Shown: in pieces, positions 16,063 to 25,445 of the stretch
Position numbering within the stretch: position 1 is the first letter of the stretch
Layout of the letters: every line of letters starts with the position of its first letter
Made by a program: the position numbers and the translations under genes
Assembly: GCA_964369625.1 (NCBI GenBank)
Contig: CAYJFC010000002.1
Coordinates: 6,032 to 70,031 of the forward strand
Direction: 5' to 3'
Length of the DNA: 64,000 bases
Origin: CAKOSP01 sp964369625
GTDB taxonomy: Bacteria; Bacillota_I; Bacilli_A; RF39; UBA660
Notes under the pieces: generated by a model
The model's database searches: none
What the model saw: the letters and a program-made list of their open reading frames with translations, nothing else
What the model was told of the DNA's origin: nothing

Positions 16063-17640
16063 AAATTTTTCCATATATTCATCATATGTCATATATTTAT
16101 CACGATACGTTCCATCTTCTTTAATATCTATTAATCTGTTAGTGGCTGTATCTATTAACTGCTGATCATGTGTAGAAATTATAAACGATGAAGTAAATTT
16201 GGTTAAACCATTATTAAGTGCTGTAATAGACTCTATATCTAAATGATTAGTAGGTTCATCCATTAGTAAAAAATTATTTTGTTCAAGCATTAATTTCGCA
16301 AGCACACATCTTACTTTTTCACCACCTGAAAGTACATTGACTTTTTTTAACGCATCTTCTCCACTAAAAAGCATCCTTCCTAAAAAACCTCTTACAAAAG
16401 TATCGTCATTATCTGTAGAATACCTTCTAAGCCAATCTACCATTGAAATTTTATCAACAAATAATTCTTCATGATCTTTAGCAAAATATCCAATATTGGT
16501 ATTTGTCCCTATTTTTATAGTTCCACTATCAGGCGTTATTTCACCTGCTATGATTTTCAAAAGAATTGTTTTAGCAACTTCATTTGTCCCTATTAAAGCT
16601 ATTTTATCATCTTTATTAACATATAAGCTGAAGTTTTTTAATATCGTTTTTCCATTAAGTTCATAATTTATATTACTTAAATGAAGTATTTCACCAGTTA
16701 ATCCTTTTTCGAATTCAAAGTTAACAAAAGGATATTTTCTACTACTAGGTTTTATATCATCTAAAACTATTTTATCAAGTAATTTTTTACGTGACGTAGC
16801 TTGTTTAGATTTTGATGCATTAGCACTAAATCTAGCAATAAAACCTTGTAATTCTTTTATTTTTTCTTCTTTTTTCTTATTAGAATCTTTCATTTGTCTT
16901 TGAATAAGTTCACTAGACTCATACCAAAAATCATAATTACCAACAAAATTAGTTATTCTATTATAATCAATATCTACAATGTGTGTACATATTTTATTTA
17001 AAAAGTGTCTGTCGTGAGATACTATAATTACAGTATTTTTAAAATCTAATAAAAATTCCTCTAACCAAGTTTTACTTTTCATATCAAGACCATTCGTTGG
17101 TTCATCTAAAAGTAATATATCTGGTTCCATGAATAAAGCTTGAGCCAAAAGAACCTTAACTTTATCACTATCTTTTAACTCTTTCATTTGAAGTTGTAAT
17201 TGTTCATTAGTAATACCTAAACCAGCAAGTAAAGTTGCAGCTTCTGATTCAGCACCCCAACCATTCATTTCGGCAAATATAGATTCAAGTTCTCCTGCTC
17301 TTATTCCATCAGCATCAGAAAAATCTTCTTTCATATATATAGCATTTTTTTCTTCCATAATACTATATAATTCTTTATTTCCCATGATAACAGTTTCAAT
17401 AACAGTATATTCATCATATAGTGTATGATTTTGTTTTAAAACACTTAATCTTTCATTTTTCCCTCTAATGATATCTCCACTAGTAGTTTCGATTTCTCCT
17501 GCTAATAATTTTAAAAACGTTGATTTTCCTGCACCGTTTGCACCTATTAACCCATAACAATTATTTCCAAAGTCTAAATTAACATTTTCAAAAAGTGTTT
17601 TTGTACCAAATTTTAAACTAACATCTATTGCTTTTAACAT
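16054..17640 (-). CDS. ABC-F family ATPase
   Basis: Soluble protein with two ABC ATPase domains, 528 residues, that acts on the ribosome as a translation factor; some relatives give antibiotic protection. First Walker A GANGAGKST near 38-46, signature region degenerate, Walker B ILLLDEPT; the linker (about 250-310) is Lys-rich; the second domain has a changed P-loop (GTNEVAKT), signature LSGGEKVR and FLLMDEPTNHLD. Overall it resembles the YkpA/YbiT group. The second P-loop has Glu-Val-Ala where Gly-x-Gly is usual, which may weaken ATP binding at that site. The ATG at 17640 follows GGAGGTAAT; the longer frame starts at a TTG inside that site. Confidence 0.92.
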   Translation of the reverse strand: MLKAIDVSLKFGTKTLFENVNLDFGNNCYGLIGANGAGKSTFLKLLAGEIETTSGDIIRGKNERLSVLKQNHTLYDEYTVIETVIMGNKELYSIMEEKNAIYMKEDFSDADGIRAGELESIFAEMNGWGAESEAATLLAGLGITNEQLQLQMKELKDSDKVKVLLAQALFMEPDILLLDEPTNGLDMKSKTWLEEFLLDFKNTVIIVSHDRHFLNKICTHIVDIDYNRITNFVGNYDFWYESSELIQRQMKDSNKKKEEKIKELQGFIARFSANASKSKQATSRKKLLDKIVLDDIKPSSRKYPFVNFEFEKGLTGEILHLSNINYELNGKTILKNFSLYVNKDDKIALIGTNEVAKTILLKIIAGEITPDSGTIKIGTNTNIGYFAKDHEELFVDKISMVDWLRRYSTDNDDTFVRGFLGRMLFSGEDALKKVNVLSGGEKVRCVLAKLMLEQNNFLLMDEPTNHLDIESITALNNGLTKFTSSFIISTHDQQLIDTATNRLIDIKEDGTYRDKYMTYDEYMEKFSN

Positions 17641-17693
17641 AAATATTACCTCCAAGCCCTATAATTTTACCATAATTTTTATATTTTTGCACG

Positions 17694-17725
17694 AAAAAAG
17701 GTATATAATATAAAATTAATACCTT
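17694..17725 (-). terminator. Terminator after the Nudix gene
   Basis: AAGGTAT / ATACCTT stem with a 14-nt AT-rich loop and six T on the minus strand. Confidence 0.7.
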
Positions 17726-17732
17726 ACCTTAA

Positions 17733-18131
17733 TTAGTTTATATTATTATATTTATCAATCGCATTTAAAAAAAGTTTTTTTGTTTCATCAAAATTTAAAT
17801 GATTACATATTTCATTTATTTTAATAAATTCACCTTCGTTCACTTCACTTTCTTGAAGTAATATTTCATCATTAAGAGGCTCTGCTAAATAGTAAATAAC
17901 ATCTTTATTTATATTTTCTTTAACTATATAACTTTCTATAAAATACTCATCACTTAATATTTTAATATCTATATTAGTTTCTTCTTTAACTTCTCTTTTA
18001 GCAGTTTCTATGTAACTTTCCCCCGATTCCATATGACCTTTTGGAAAGCCCCAATGACCTTCCTTATGTTTAATCAGTAGTACTTTACCATTTTTAATAA
18101 CTATTGCTCCGCAGCTTATTTCTTTTTTCAT
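17733..18131 (-). CDS. Nudix hydrolase, diadenosine tetraphosphate hydrolase-like
   Basis: A 132-residue Nudix protein with the full box GHMESGESYIETAKREVKEE (near 35-54, followed by TNI). WGFPKGHME and the C-terminal hydrophobic core resemble bacterial Ap4A hydrolases/RNA 5' pyrophosphohydrolase-type proteins. SCGAIVIKNGKVLLIKH is the usual first strand. It starts one base after the Gre-like gene ends, so helD, the Gre-like gene and this Nudix gene form a tightly packed three-gene unit closed by a terminator. Confidence 0.9.
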   Translation of the reverse strand: MKKEISCGAIVIKNGKVLLIKHKEGHWGFPKGHMESGESYIETAKREVKEETNIDIKILSDEYFIESYIVKENINKDVIYYLAEPLNDEILLQESEVNEGEFIKINEICNHLNFDETKKLFLNAIDKYNNIN

Positions 18132-18132
18132 T

Positions 18133-18615
18133 TTACACTCCTTCTTTTTTTAATATTTGTATTTTAATTTCTAAATCATTTACATAATAACTATGCACTG
18201 TGTTTATTTTTTTATTATATATCGTTTTACCTACTATACTATTTAAAGTAATTTCTTCTTCATTATTAGGTTTATATAAACCTGTTAATTTAATTTTTTC
18301 ATCTTCATGCATTCCATTTTCATATATAAATTGTAAATATATATAATCATTTATATTTACATTTTCTTTAATCTTTTTTTCGTTTATTATTTTTAAATTC
18401 TTTTTATCAAGTAGTAATTTATTTAATTGCCCCATTAACATTTTTTCTACTCTTGCTGCATCTTCTGCTGCAAAATTATCATGCCATCCATCACCAGGTG
18501 CATCATTCATTGCTTCACTTTTTTCTATATTGTTTTTATTTATTTTATCATAAGTTTCACTAATTAAATTATCAAGTTGCATAGCACCTTCTTTAGTTAC
18601 TAGTATTTCACTCAT
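18133..18615 (-). CDS. GreA/GreB-like transcription factor
   Basis: About 160 residues. The N-terminal half is helical with a turn, GDGWHDNFAAEDAARVEK, that corresponds to the acidic tip of the Gre coiled coil (GDLSENAEY in GreA); the C-terminal half is an FKBP-like strand-rich domain (INDYIYLQF, IKLTGLY, LNSIVGKTIY). True GreA reactivates backtracked RNA polymerase by cleaving RNA through acidic tip residues; here the tip has Asp, Asp and Glu in slightly different places. The start MSEILVTKEG (ATG at 18615) uses GGTGAT as ribosome site, inside the end of helD. Overlap with helD, another polymerase-binding factor, supports a role at RNA polymerase. Confidence 0.7.
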   Translation of the reverse strand: MSEILVTKEGAMQLDNLISETYDKINKNNIEKSEAMNDAPGDGWHDNFAAEDAARVEKMLMGQLNKLLLDKKNLKIINEKKIKENVNINDYIYLQFIYENGMHEDEKIKLTGLYKPNNEEEITLNSIVGKTIYNKKINTVHSYYVNDLEIKIQILKKEGV

Positions 18616-20686
18616 ATTCATCACCAATAAATTTTACTAAATCATTATTATAAATTATAGTTAGTTCATGAAGTGCTCTTGTCATTGCAACATAAAGTAA
18701 TTTCATATCAAGTAAATTATTTTCTAAATAGACATTTGAACTAGCATTACTTATTATAACGCCATCAAACTCAAGGCCTTTAGCTAAATAACTAGTAATA
18801 ACACAAACACCTGCATTATAGTTAGATTCATTATCAGATATCAAAGTTAGTACTATTCCATTATTTTTTAAATATTCATATATTTGGATACTTTCTTTTT
18901 CAGTTTTGCATATAATTGCTATAGATTTATAATTTTCTTTTAAGTACTTATTTAATACTTCTAATATACTTTTTAGCAAATCACTACTTCTATAATATAA
19001 AACATTTTTACCATTTCTAATAACTGGAACAGCTTTTGCTAATCCAATATTAGACGTGATTTTATTTGCCTCATTCATAATCTGCACTGTAGTACGATAA
19101 CTTTTTTCTAAATATTTTATATCTATTTTTTCAAATATTTCAATGATTTCTTCCCAGTTATTTATAGATCTATATTCATATATTGATTGGGCTAAGTCTC
19201 CAAAAATACTAAAAGTTGCTCTAGATAGCAATTGTTTTAATACATAATAATTAAATACACTCAAATCTTGAGCTTCATCAATTACTACATGTTTATATTT
19301 ATAGAATTTACTATTCCCATAAAATTTATAATATATGTACATAAGTGGAGCTAAATCTTCAAATTCAACATTTTTCTTTCTCAAATATGATACTTCTTTA
19401 ATATTTAATTCTAACAAAATTTGTATATACAATTGAATTATGTTTGGCTTAGCTTTTGAAAAATAACTTTTAATAATATTACTACATTTATTTTTAATTT
19501 CTTTTATAGCACACTGATAATCTTCTTTTTTTATTTCATTTTTGTTTAACATATAATAGTTACTTACATTAAATATTATTCTTTCCTTTTTAGTTTCAAT
19601 AAATTTAGAAAATTTTGAATAAAATTTTTCCATTCTTACATTAAGCGTTTCATAATCATTAATATCTTCAGTAAATATTTTTTCTATAACACTTCTAGCT
19701 AGTATTGGAATTCCTTTATAAATTAAATCTTTATCTGGTATTATTTTTTTTATGTATTCATTTATTATTTGATCACAATCATTTTTAAAGTTTATAGAAG
19801 ATTTATATTTACTAACATTTAAAATATTTGCATTTTTCAAATATTTTTCTAACCTTTCTTCATCGCTAATTAGATTTAAATTATTTGGAATTATACTAGT
19901 TAATATTTCAAATATTGTTGATTGCATTACATTTTCAACATCTAAATCTGGAAGTACCCCCGAAATATAATTTACAAAAAATTTATTTGGACCTATTACT
20001 AAATATTCATCTGGTTTAATAAAATCAATATTGTTATATACAAGATACGCAACTTTATGAAGAGCAACTGTCGTTTTTCCAGAACCAGCTACACCTTGAA
20101 CAATTATATTTTTATTTATATTTTCCCGAATTATTTTATTTTGTTCCCACTGAATAGTAGATACAATATTTTTAAGTCTATTATCTGCACTAGCATTTAA
20201 ATATGGTTTTAACATATCATCATTTGAAACTGTATCAACGTCTTGAATAGATAAGATTAAGCCATTTTCAATATCAAATTGCCTTTTAATAAGAAGATTA
20301 CCATTTATTACACCACTTGGAGAAATGTATGATGCATTACCTATATTTGAATCATAATACATTGATGCAATTGGAGCTCTCCAATCAACTGTTAATATTT
20401 TGTTTTCAGAATCACTTATACCTACTTTGCTGATATAACATTTTTCCACAAATTTTAACTCATTTTCAAAATCAATTCTAGCAAAATATGGTTTATCTAA
20501 CGATTTTTCAATTAATTGCAATTTTCTTTCAGCCCTATACATCAAATCTGCTAATTGGTAAGGGTCTTCCCGGTACATACTTGGTAAATTATCCAATCTT
20601 TTTTTAGTTATTTTTTTTACATTATCAATTTGTAATATCACACTTTTTAAATGTGATTTTTCTAAAGTATACATACTTGTAGACAT
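18608..20686 (-). CDS. helD: HelD-type UvrD-like helicase, RNA polymerase-associated
   Basis: Superfamily 1 ATPase, about 692 residues, of the HelD group, which removes stalled RNA polymerase from DNA. The N-terminal region has the helical arm and the HelD-specific stretch ILTVDWRAPIASMYYD (near 120) and IVSTIQWEQN. Walker A is VQGVAGSGKTTVALHK (near 205); Walker B is HVVIDEAQDLS; motif IV-VI remnants include LEKSYRTTVQI and LLYVAMTRALHELTI. The ATG at 20686 is behind GGAGGTG; an upstream ATG has no site. The last codons overlap the Gre-like gene. Confidence 0.92.
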   Translation of the reverse strand: MSTSMYTLEKSHLKSVILQIDNVKKITKKRLDNLPSMYREDPYQLADLMYRAERKLQLIEKSLDKPYFARIDFENELKFVEKCYISKVGISDSENKILTVDWRAPIASMYYDSNIGNASYISPSGVINGNLLIKRQFDIENGLILSIQDVDTVSNDDMLKPYLNASADNRLKNIVSTIQWEQNKIIRENINKNIIVQGVAGSGKTTVALHKVAYLVYNNIDFIKPDEYLVIGPNKFFVNYISGVLPDLDVENVMQSTIFEILTSIIPNNLNLISDEERLEKYLKNANILNVSKYKSSINFKNDCDQIINEYIKKIIPDKDLIYKGIPILARSVIEKIFTEDINDYETLNVRMEKFYSKFSKFIETKKERIIFNVSNYYMLNKNEIKKEDYQCAIKEIKNKCSNIIKSYFSKAKPNIIQLYIQILLELNIKEVSYLRKKNVEFEDLAPLMYIYYKFYGNSKFYKYKHVVIDEAQDLSVFNYYVLKQLLSRATFSIFGDLAQSIYEYRSINNWEEIIEIFEKIDIKYLEKSYRTTVQIMNEANKITSNIGLAKAVPVIRNGKNVLYYRSSDLLKSILEVLNKYLKENYKSIAIICKTEKESIQIYEYLKNNGIVLTLISDNESNYNAGVCVITSYLAKGLEFDGVIISNASSNVYLENNLLDMKLLYVAMTRALHELTIIYNNDLVKFIGDEYE

Positions 20687-20773
20687 AAAAAACACCTCCA
20701 TATTCATTTATAGAGATCTTTGCTAAGTAAAAGTCAATTTAATAATATCATATAAAATATTATTATACAATAT

Positions 20774-20797
20774 AAAAGAGCATAAAATTTATGCTCT
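20774..20797 (-). terminator. Terminator of efp
   Basis: AGAGCATAAA / TTTATGCTCT hairpin followed by TTTTA on the minus strand, overlapping the efp stop. Confidence 0.85.
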
Positions 20798-21349
20798 ACC
20801 TGAATAACTACCATCTTTAGTAGAAATTATAATTCTTTCTCCTTGTTCAATAAATAAAGGAACTTTAACAGTATAACCTGTTTCTATTTTAGCATCTTTA
20901 AATACATTAGTTGCTGTATTTCCTTTAACTGCTGGCTCAGATTCAATTATTTCAAATTCTATTTTTTCTGGTAAATTAATTCCTATAATTTCATTTTCAT
21001 AATATTCAATAGTAATATTTAAACCTTCTTTTATAAAAGCCAATTTATCTTTTAAAACATCCTTAGAAATTTCTGTTTGCTCGTATGTTTCATTATTCAT
21101 GAACACATAATTATCACCACTAGCATATAAATACTGGGCATCTACTTTTTCAATATGAGCTTTGATAACTTTAATATTTGTATTAAAAGTTTCTTCAATA
21201 GTTGAACCAGTTCTTAAATTTTTAAGTTTTATTCTAACAAATGCTGGTCCTTTACCAGGTTTAACATGTTGAAATTCTAATATAGTATATAAGTTATTAT
21301 CAATAATAACACTCATACCATTTTTAATATCATTGATATTTATATTCAT
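20789..21349 (-). CDS. efp: Translation elongation factor P
   Basis: Relieves ribosome stalling at proline runs; 186 residues, full length. The three beta-barrel domains are recognisable: KOW-like N-terminal domain with loop HVKPGKGPAF (Lys33 at the tip, the position modified in other bacteria), central OB domain, and C-terminal DGSYSGRA replacing the usual DGxYxGRx. The tip lacks the PPG context of some subgroups. It starts 17 bp after rpmG and is probably cotranscribed with it and with the PBP gene. Confidence 0.96.
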   Translation of the reverse strand: MNININDIKNGMSVIIDNNLYTILEFQHVKPGKGPAFVRIKLKNLRTGSTIEETFNTNIKVIKAHIEKVDAQYLYASGDNYVFMNNETYEQTEISKDVLKDKLAFIKEGLNITIEYYENEIIGINLPEKIEFEIIESEPAVKGNTATNVFKDAKIETGYTVKVPLFIEQGERIIISTKDGSYSGRA

Positions 21350-21366
21350 ATAGTTTCCCTACCTTA

Positions 21367-21531
21367 TTATTTTTTTTCTTTAGCTACAACATTTTTACGA
21401 CATTTAGGACAATATTTTTTCTTTTCTAAACGCTCAGTTGTATTTTTTCTGTTTTTACTAGTAGGTCTAAGTTCAAAACCACAAGTAGTACATCTCATTG
21501 TAATATCATTACGATTATCATTTTTAGCCAT
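21367..21531 (-). CDS. rpmG: Ribosomal protein bL33
   Basis: A 54-codon gene: MAKNDNRNDITMRCTTCGF ... KYCPKCRKNVVAKEKK. Two CxxC pairs (CTTC, CPKC) bind zinc, so this is the zinc-containing (C+) form. Length and basic composition fit bL33. GGGAG stands before the ATG. It lies between the class B PBP gene and efp, 46 bp after the PBP stop; pbp-rpmG adjacency is common in Firmicutes. Confidence 0.95.
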   Translation of the reverse strand: MAKNDNRNDITMRCTTCGFELRPTSKNRKNTTERLEKKKYCPKCRKNVVAKEKK

Positions 21532-21577
21532 GAAATTCAGCTCCCTTCAATAAATCTATCTAATTATATCAAATAAA

Positions 21578-23539
21578 TCAACTATTTTCAAATAAAAAAT
21601 CAGTTATTTTCTTAGAAATGTATCTAGTTATGCGATAAATGTAATCATTATCTTCTTCGTTTACTGAAATATGAGGTGAAATTATTGCTATACTGTATGT
21701 TGGATTATTAAGCGGAGCATACCCAGCGAATGTTAGAGTCATTGTTTTAGTATCTATTAATCCATCATTATCAAGATCTAAAAATGATTCACTAGTTCCT
21801 GTTTTTCCAACTGGATTATACTTATTACTGAAATATCCATACCCAGTCCCACTTAAAGCAACTTCATTTAAACCAGTTTTTACTCTATTAAAATCATCAT
21901 CACTTATACTCAAAGTATTAAGAACAACATTTTCCTTTATATATATAATTTCATTATCACCAACCACCCTATCAAGCAAACTAATTTCTAATCTATTTTT
22001 ATCATTTGCAATGGTGTTCATATATTGAAGCAGCTGAATAGTTGTATATGTATCATACTGACCAATACTTAGATTAAGTAATAAATCATCTGCGATAATA
22101 GTACCTTTATTACCGGTCATTTCTCCTGGTAAATCAATACCTGTACTACTTCCAAGACCAAATTCACTAAGTGTATTTCTATATATATCAAAATGAATAT
22201 TAGTCGCCCCCAATATCATATTATTTGTATACGCTTTCCCTGTTAAGTTTATTGCTATTAAATATTGAAAGTAATTTGATGACATTCTAAGTGCTTCAAT
22301 ATCATTTATTTGACCTAAATTTTTCCAACTACATTTTTCTGGAACTAAATAAAGCTTGACACATGAATCATTAATAACTTTATTTGGATTTATTAAATCA
22401 TTATTATAACCAACTGCAATAGTAGCGCCCTTTACAGTTGAACCTACGGTAAAAGATGAAGAAATAATTTCATTTGTAATATCATTAAAAGTTTGAGTAT
22501 TTTCCAAATATCTTTGTCCACTAATCGCAATTATTTTTCCAGTTAAGGGATCTCCTATTACTGCAAATGTATCACTGAAATATTGTGTATTATAGCTATT
22601 TTTCGCAAGAAGAATCTCTTCTTTAATTATCTTTTCTAATTCTAACTGAATATCTATATCAATTGATAAATATATGTCACTACCTTTAGTTTCTTCTTTA
22701 ATTAGTTTTAATGTTCCATTGCTATTAACTTTATATATAGCTTTTTCTCCTTTTAAATAACTTTCATATTCTTTTTCTAAATAACTTAATCCTACTTCAT
22801 CATTTAGCATATACCCATTTTTTAAATATTCATCTATATTTTCTTCATGAATGGGGCCAACTGACCCTAAAATACTTTTGATTGTTTCGTTATAAGGATA
22901 ATATCTTTCATAAGTTATTTCGGCTCTAACTCCAGGTAAATTTAATTCATTAATTTTAGCAAATTCTTCTGCTGTTACATTTTCTTTAATTAACTTAGAA
23001 TCATGAGTATATCCATTATTCATTAAATCAAATATATAAGCCGCTTTTTTATCAGAATCAGATAAATCCTCGATATTTATACGGCTTATTTTAAGATCAT
23101 ATATTTCATCACTAGTAATTTTTCTTTCTTCAAATAATCTATATTCTTCGCTTGTAATTAATTCATTTCCGTTATCATTTAATACTAAATAAAAATTTTT
23201 GAGCATCATGTCACTAGCACTATCATCAAATATTAATATTTCACTTATTTTATATGATAAACTTATTTCTTCTTCTAAAGTTATTCCATCTAATTTATGA
23301 TAAAAAACTGAATTATTTTCTTTATTTCCTACTAATAATTTTCCATTTACATCATATATATTTCCTCTTTTTGCACTTGAACTATATACATATAAATTAG
23401 TTTTTTCTAATAATTCATTATAATAAAAGTCATATTTAAAAATATTAATATATATTAATCTTGATATAATTATTAAAAATAGCAGTATTAAAAATATATA
23501 GATAACTTTCTTCATATTTATAGTATAGTTTTTAAACAT
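21578..23539 (-). CDS. Class B penicillin-binding protein (transpeptidase)
   Basis: Cross-links peptidoglycan and partners with a SEDS polymerase; 653 residues. Short cytoplasmic N-terminus and one TM helix (about 10-30), a pedestal domain (about 50-290), then the transpeptidase domain with SxxK as STVK near 370 (FTVGSTVKG), SxN as SSN (RMSSNYFQY) and KTG as GKTGTSE near 575. The arrangement fits MrdA/PBP2 or PBP2b-like enzymes. No strong ribosome site is visible for the first ATG; a second ATG eight codons on (MKKVIYIF) is equally poor, so the start is uncertain. Divergent from a small gene. Confidence 0.92.
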   Translation of the reverse strand: MFKNYTINMKKVIYIFLILLFLIIISRLIYINIFKYDFYYNELLEKTNLYVYSSSAKRGNIYDVNGKLLVGNKENNSVFYHKLDGITLEEEISLSYKISEILIFDDSASDMMLKNFYLVLNDNGNELITSEEYRLFEERKITSDEIYDLKISRINIEDLSDSDKKAAYIFDLMNNGYTHDSKLIKENVTAEEFAKINELNLPGVRAEITYERYYPYNETIKSILGSVGPIHEENIDEYLKNGYMLNDEVGLSYLEKEYESYLKGEKAIYKVNSNGTLKLIKEETKGSDIYLSIDIDIQLELEKIIKEEILLAKNSYNTQYFSDTFAVIGDPLTGKIIAISGQRYLENTQTFNDITNEIISSSFTVGSTVKGATIAVGYNNDLINPNKVINDSCVKLYLVPEKCSWKNLGQINDIEALRMSSNYFQYLIAINLTGKAYTNNMILGATNIHFDIYRNTLSEFGLGSSTGIDLPGEMTGNKGTIIADDLLLNLSIGQYDTYTTIQLLQYMNTIANDKNRLEISLLDRVVGDNEIIYIKENVVLNTLSISDDDFNRVKTGLNEVALSGTGYGYFSNKYNPVGKTGTSESFLDLDNDGLIDTKTMTLTFAGYAPLNNPTYSIAIISPHISVNEEDNDYIYRITRYISKKITDFLFENS

Positions 23540-23567
23540 TTAATCATACAATAATATAGGTGAAGAT

Positions 23568-23831
23568 ATGTATATGTTATTAGAAAAATATTTTAATAGT
23601 TTAACTATTGAAAAAACAAAATTATTAAGTGAAAAAAATGATATTTATTTAACAGATAATGAATTACAATTTACTTATAATTTCATTAAAAAAAATTGGA
23701 ATATTATAATTAGTAATCCCAATTCTTTCAACATAGATAAATATAGCGAAAAATATTCTAATGATAATTTTTCAAAGCTAAAAAAACTTTATTATAATAC
23801 ATTAGCTAAATATTCTCATTTTTTAAAATAA
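23568..23831 (+). CDS. Small conserved protein, DUF2624/YqfT-like
   Basis: An 87-residue acidic/basic helical protein: LTIEKTKLLSEKNDIYLTDNE near the start, then FIKKNWNIII and a C-terminal helix KLKKLYYNTLAKY. It resembles B. subtilis YqfT, encoded next to the nfo orthologue yqfS, and here too it adjoins nfo, though converging with it and overlapping its last bases by 16. AGGTGAAG precedes the ATG. The family assignment is from pattern and synteny only; function is unknown. Confidence 0.6.
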   Translation: MYMLLEKYFNSLTIEKTKLLSEKNDIYLTDNELQFTYNFIKKNWNIIISNPNSFNIDKYSEKYSNDNFSKLKKLYYNTLAKYSHFLK

Positions 23832-24703
23832 GTTATAACATCGTCAATTAAATTATCATTAAACAATTTATTTTTAATCATTTTGATTTCTTCTTTATAT
23901 GGAGGATAACTATTTTTATCATCTGGTATAAAAGGTGTTTCTAAAATTTTAGGAACATCTTTTAATAAGTCATTGTATACAACATTTATTAAATTATCAA
24001 ATCCTATTTTGCCAAACCCAAAATTTTCATGCCTATCTTTTTTCATACCTATTTCATTTTTCGAATCATTTATATGAATACATTTAATTTTATGAATACC
24101 TATTTGTTTATCAAATTCATTTAAATATGCATCAAATTTATTTATATCTACTCCCGAATCATTTAAATGACATGTATCAAGGCATACTCCTAAATATGAA
24201 GAATCAACAGACTCAATTACATATTGAAGTTCTTCTAAAGTTGAGCAAAGTTCTGTACCTTTTCCAGCCATTGTTTCAATAAGTAATAATACGTTTTCAT
24301 TTACTAATTGTTTTAAAGCATTAATTATATTCAAAAGTCCTTCACTTCTAGTTATGCCAACAGCATTTCCCGGATGGATAACTATTTTTTTTATTCCTAA
24401 AATTTCACATCTATTAATTTCTTGTTTTAAAAAATTAATTGAAAACTCCCATTGCTCTTTTTTTGACGTAGCTAAATTAATAATATATGGAGCATGACAT
24501 ATAACATCATCAGGATTAATATTATTATCTTTCATCATCTGATGAGCCTCTATTACTTTAGACTTATCTATTTCTTTTCTAACTGTATTTTGGGGAGCTC
24601 CTGTATAAAACATAAAAGTATTTCCACCAAAATTCATTATTTCTTTTACGCACCCTAGTAAGCCACCTTTAGAAAAACTTACATGCGAACCTATTTTTAA
24701 CAT
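23816..24703 (-). CDS. nfo: Endonuclease IV (apurinic/apyrimidinic)
   Basis: Zinc-dependent AP endonuclease of base excision repair; 295 residues. TIM-barrel landmarks: IGSHVSFSKGGL at the start, FMFYTGAPQN, VIHPGNAVG, LLIETMAGKGTELC, LGVCLDTCHLNDSG, IKCIHINDSKNEIG with the DRHENFGFGKIG metal-ligand stretch. All metal-binding His, Glu and Asp residues expected in Nfo appear present. Convergent with the YqfT-like gene. Confidence 0.95.
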   Translation of the reverse strand: MLKIGSHVSFSKGGLLGCVKEIMNFGGNTFMFYTGAPQNTVRKEIDKSKVIEAHQMMKDNNINPDDVICHAPYIINLATSKKEQWEFSINFLKQEINRCEILGIKKIVIHPGNAVGITRSEGLLNIINALKQLVNENVLLLIETMAGKGTELCSTLEELQYVIESVDSSYLGVCLDTCHLNDSGVDINKFDAYLNEFDKQIGIHKIKCIHINDSKNEIGMKKDRHENFGFGKIGFDNLINVVYNDLLKDVPKILETPFIPDDKNSYPPYKEEIKMIKNKLFNDNLIDDVITYFKK

Positions 24704-24731
24704 CTATATCACCAATAACATTTTATCAAAT

Positions 24732-24769
24732 AAAAAAAGTATAAGCAAATTATTTACTTATACTTTTTA
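24732..24769 (-). terminator. Terminator after the 216-residue hypothetical gene
   Basis: AAAAAGTATAAG / CTTATACTTTTT stem, T run on the minus strand, containing the stop codon. Confidence 0.85.
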
Positions 24770-25400
24770 AATATTCATTATAATCTTGCGGTAAAGTACT
24801 TAGTTTAATAAATTCATTTGGATACTTATTAAATACTGTATTACTACCATCTAAATTAGTAATTACAGATAAATCCTTTTCTCTTAATTTTCTTTTAACA
24901 TAACTACTACTTAACATATAAAGTATTTTTTCTGAATAAGGATTTTCATATGATGACTCTAGCAAGCTTTTTGCTATGACTATATTATCATTAGTTTCAA
25001 ACATCTTCATTAATAAAGTTTCTAGTTCATCCATCGATAAGTTATTATCAGAAATATTTTTAGTTGAATATAATACCTGGCGTTTTGATGAATTTTCTAA
25101 TTCAGTTTTATCCCTTATTACATTTATTAAAAGTAATCTTAGCACTCTTTCAGGAGTAAACTCCATTGCAAATTTTCTTGCATCACTTTCAGTTGCAGAA
25201 AAACCATTATAACTAGTTTCATAAATATTTATATTATCCCTTTTAATTAAACCTTTTACAATTAAAAATATAGCATTTGTTAAATTATTTTCAGACATAT
25301 AATCATAATTTCCGCTAACGCATGCTTTTTTTATCATACAGTCAATTACAGTTTGCATTAAATCATCATCATATTTTATCTCATTTATTAATTCATTCAT
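24750..25400 (-). CDS. Hypothetical protein, 216 residues
   Basis: Not recognised. No signal or membrane segment. Probably all-helical, with a Cys pair near the N-terminus (VIDCMIKKACVSG) and an acidic middle (NLSMDELETLLMKMFETND). AGGAG precedes the ATG, and the gene has its own terminator. It stands between the orphan prepilin and nfo. The pattern SATESDARKFAMEFTPERVLRL might be a conserved centre, but I cannot assign it. Confidence 0.7.
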   Translation of the reverse strand: MNELINEIKYDDDLMQTVIDCMIKKACVSGNYDYMSENNLTNAIFLIVKGLIKRDNINIYETSYNGFSATESDARKFAMEFTPERVLRLLLINVIRDKTELENSSKRQVLYSTKNISDNNLSMDELETLLMKMFETNDNIVIAKSLLESSYENPYSEKILYMLSSSYVKRKLREKDLSVITNLDGSNTVFNKYPNEFIKLSTLPQDYNEYLKSISK

Positions 25401-25413
25401 TTTTTCTCCTATA

Positions 25414-25445
25414 AAAAGATAAAACTTACCTTAGTAAGTTTTATG
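25414..25445 (-). terminator. Terminator of the prepilin gene
   Basis: CATAAAACTTAC-taag-GTAAGTTTTAT followed by TTTTTA on the minus strand. Confidence 0.85.

Noticed and set aside
16054..17640. Antibiotic-resistance ABC-F
   Set aside because: It resembles housekeeping YkpA/YbiT types, and no resistance-type leader or domain was recognised.
23568..23831. Dismissing the 87-codon plus-strand frame as noise
   Set aside because: Kept as a gene: it has AGGTGAAG before ATG, lies mostly outside other genes and matches the YqfT pattern next to nfo.
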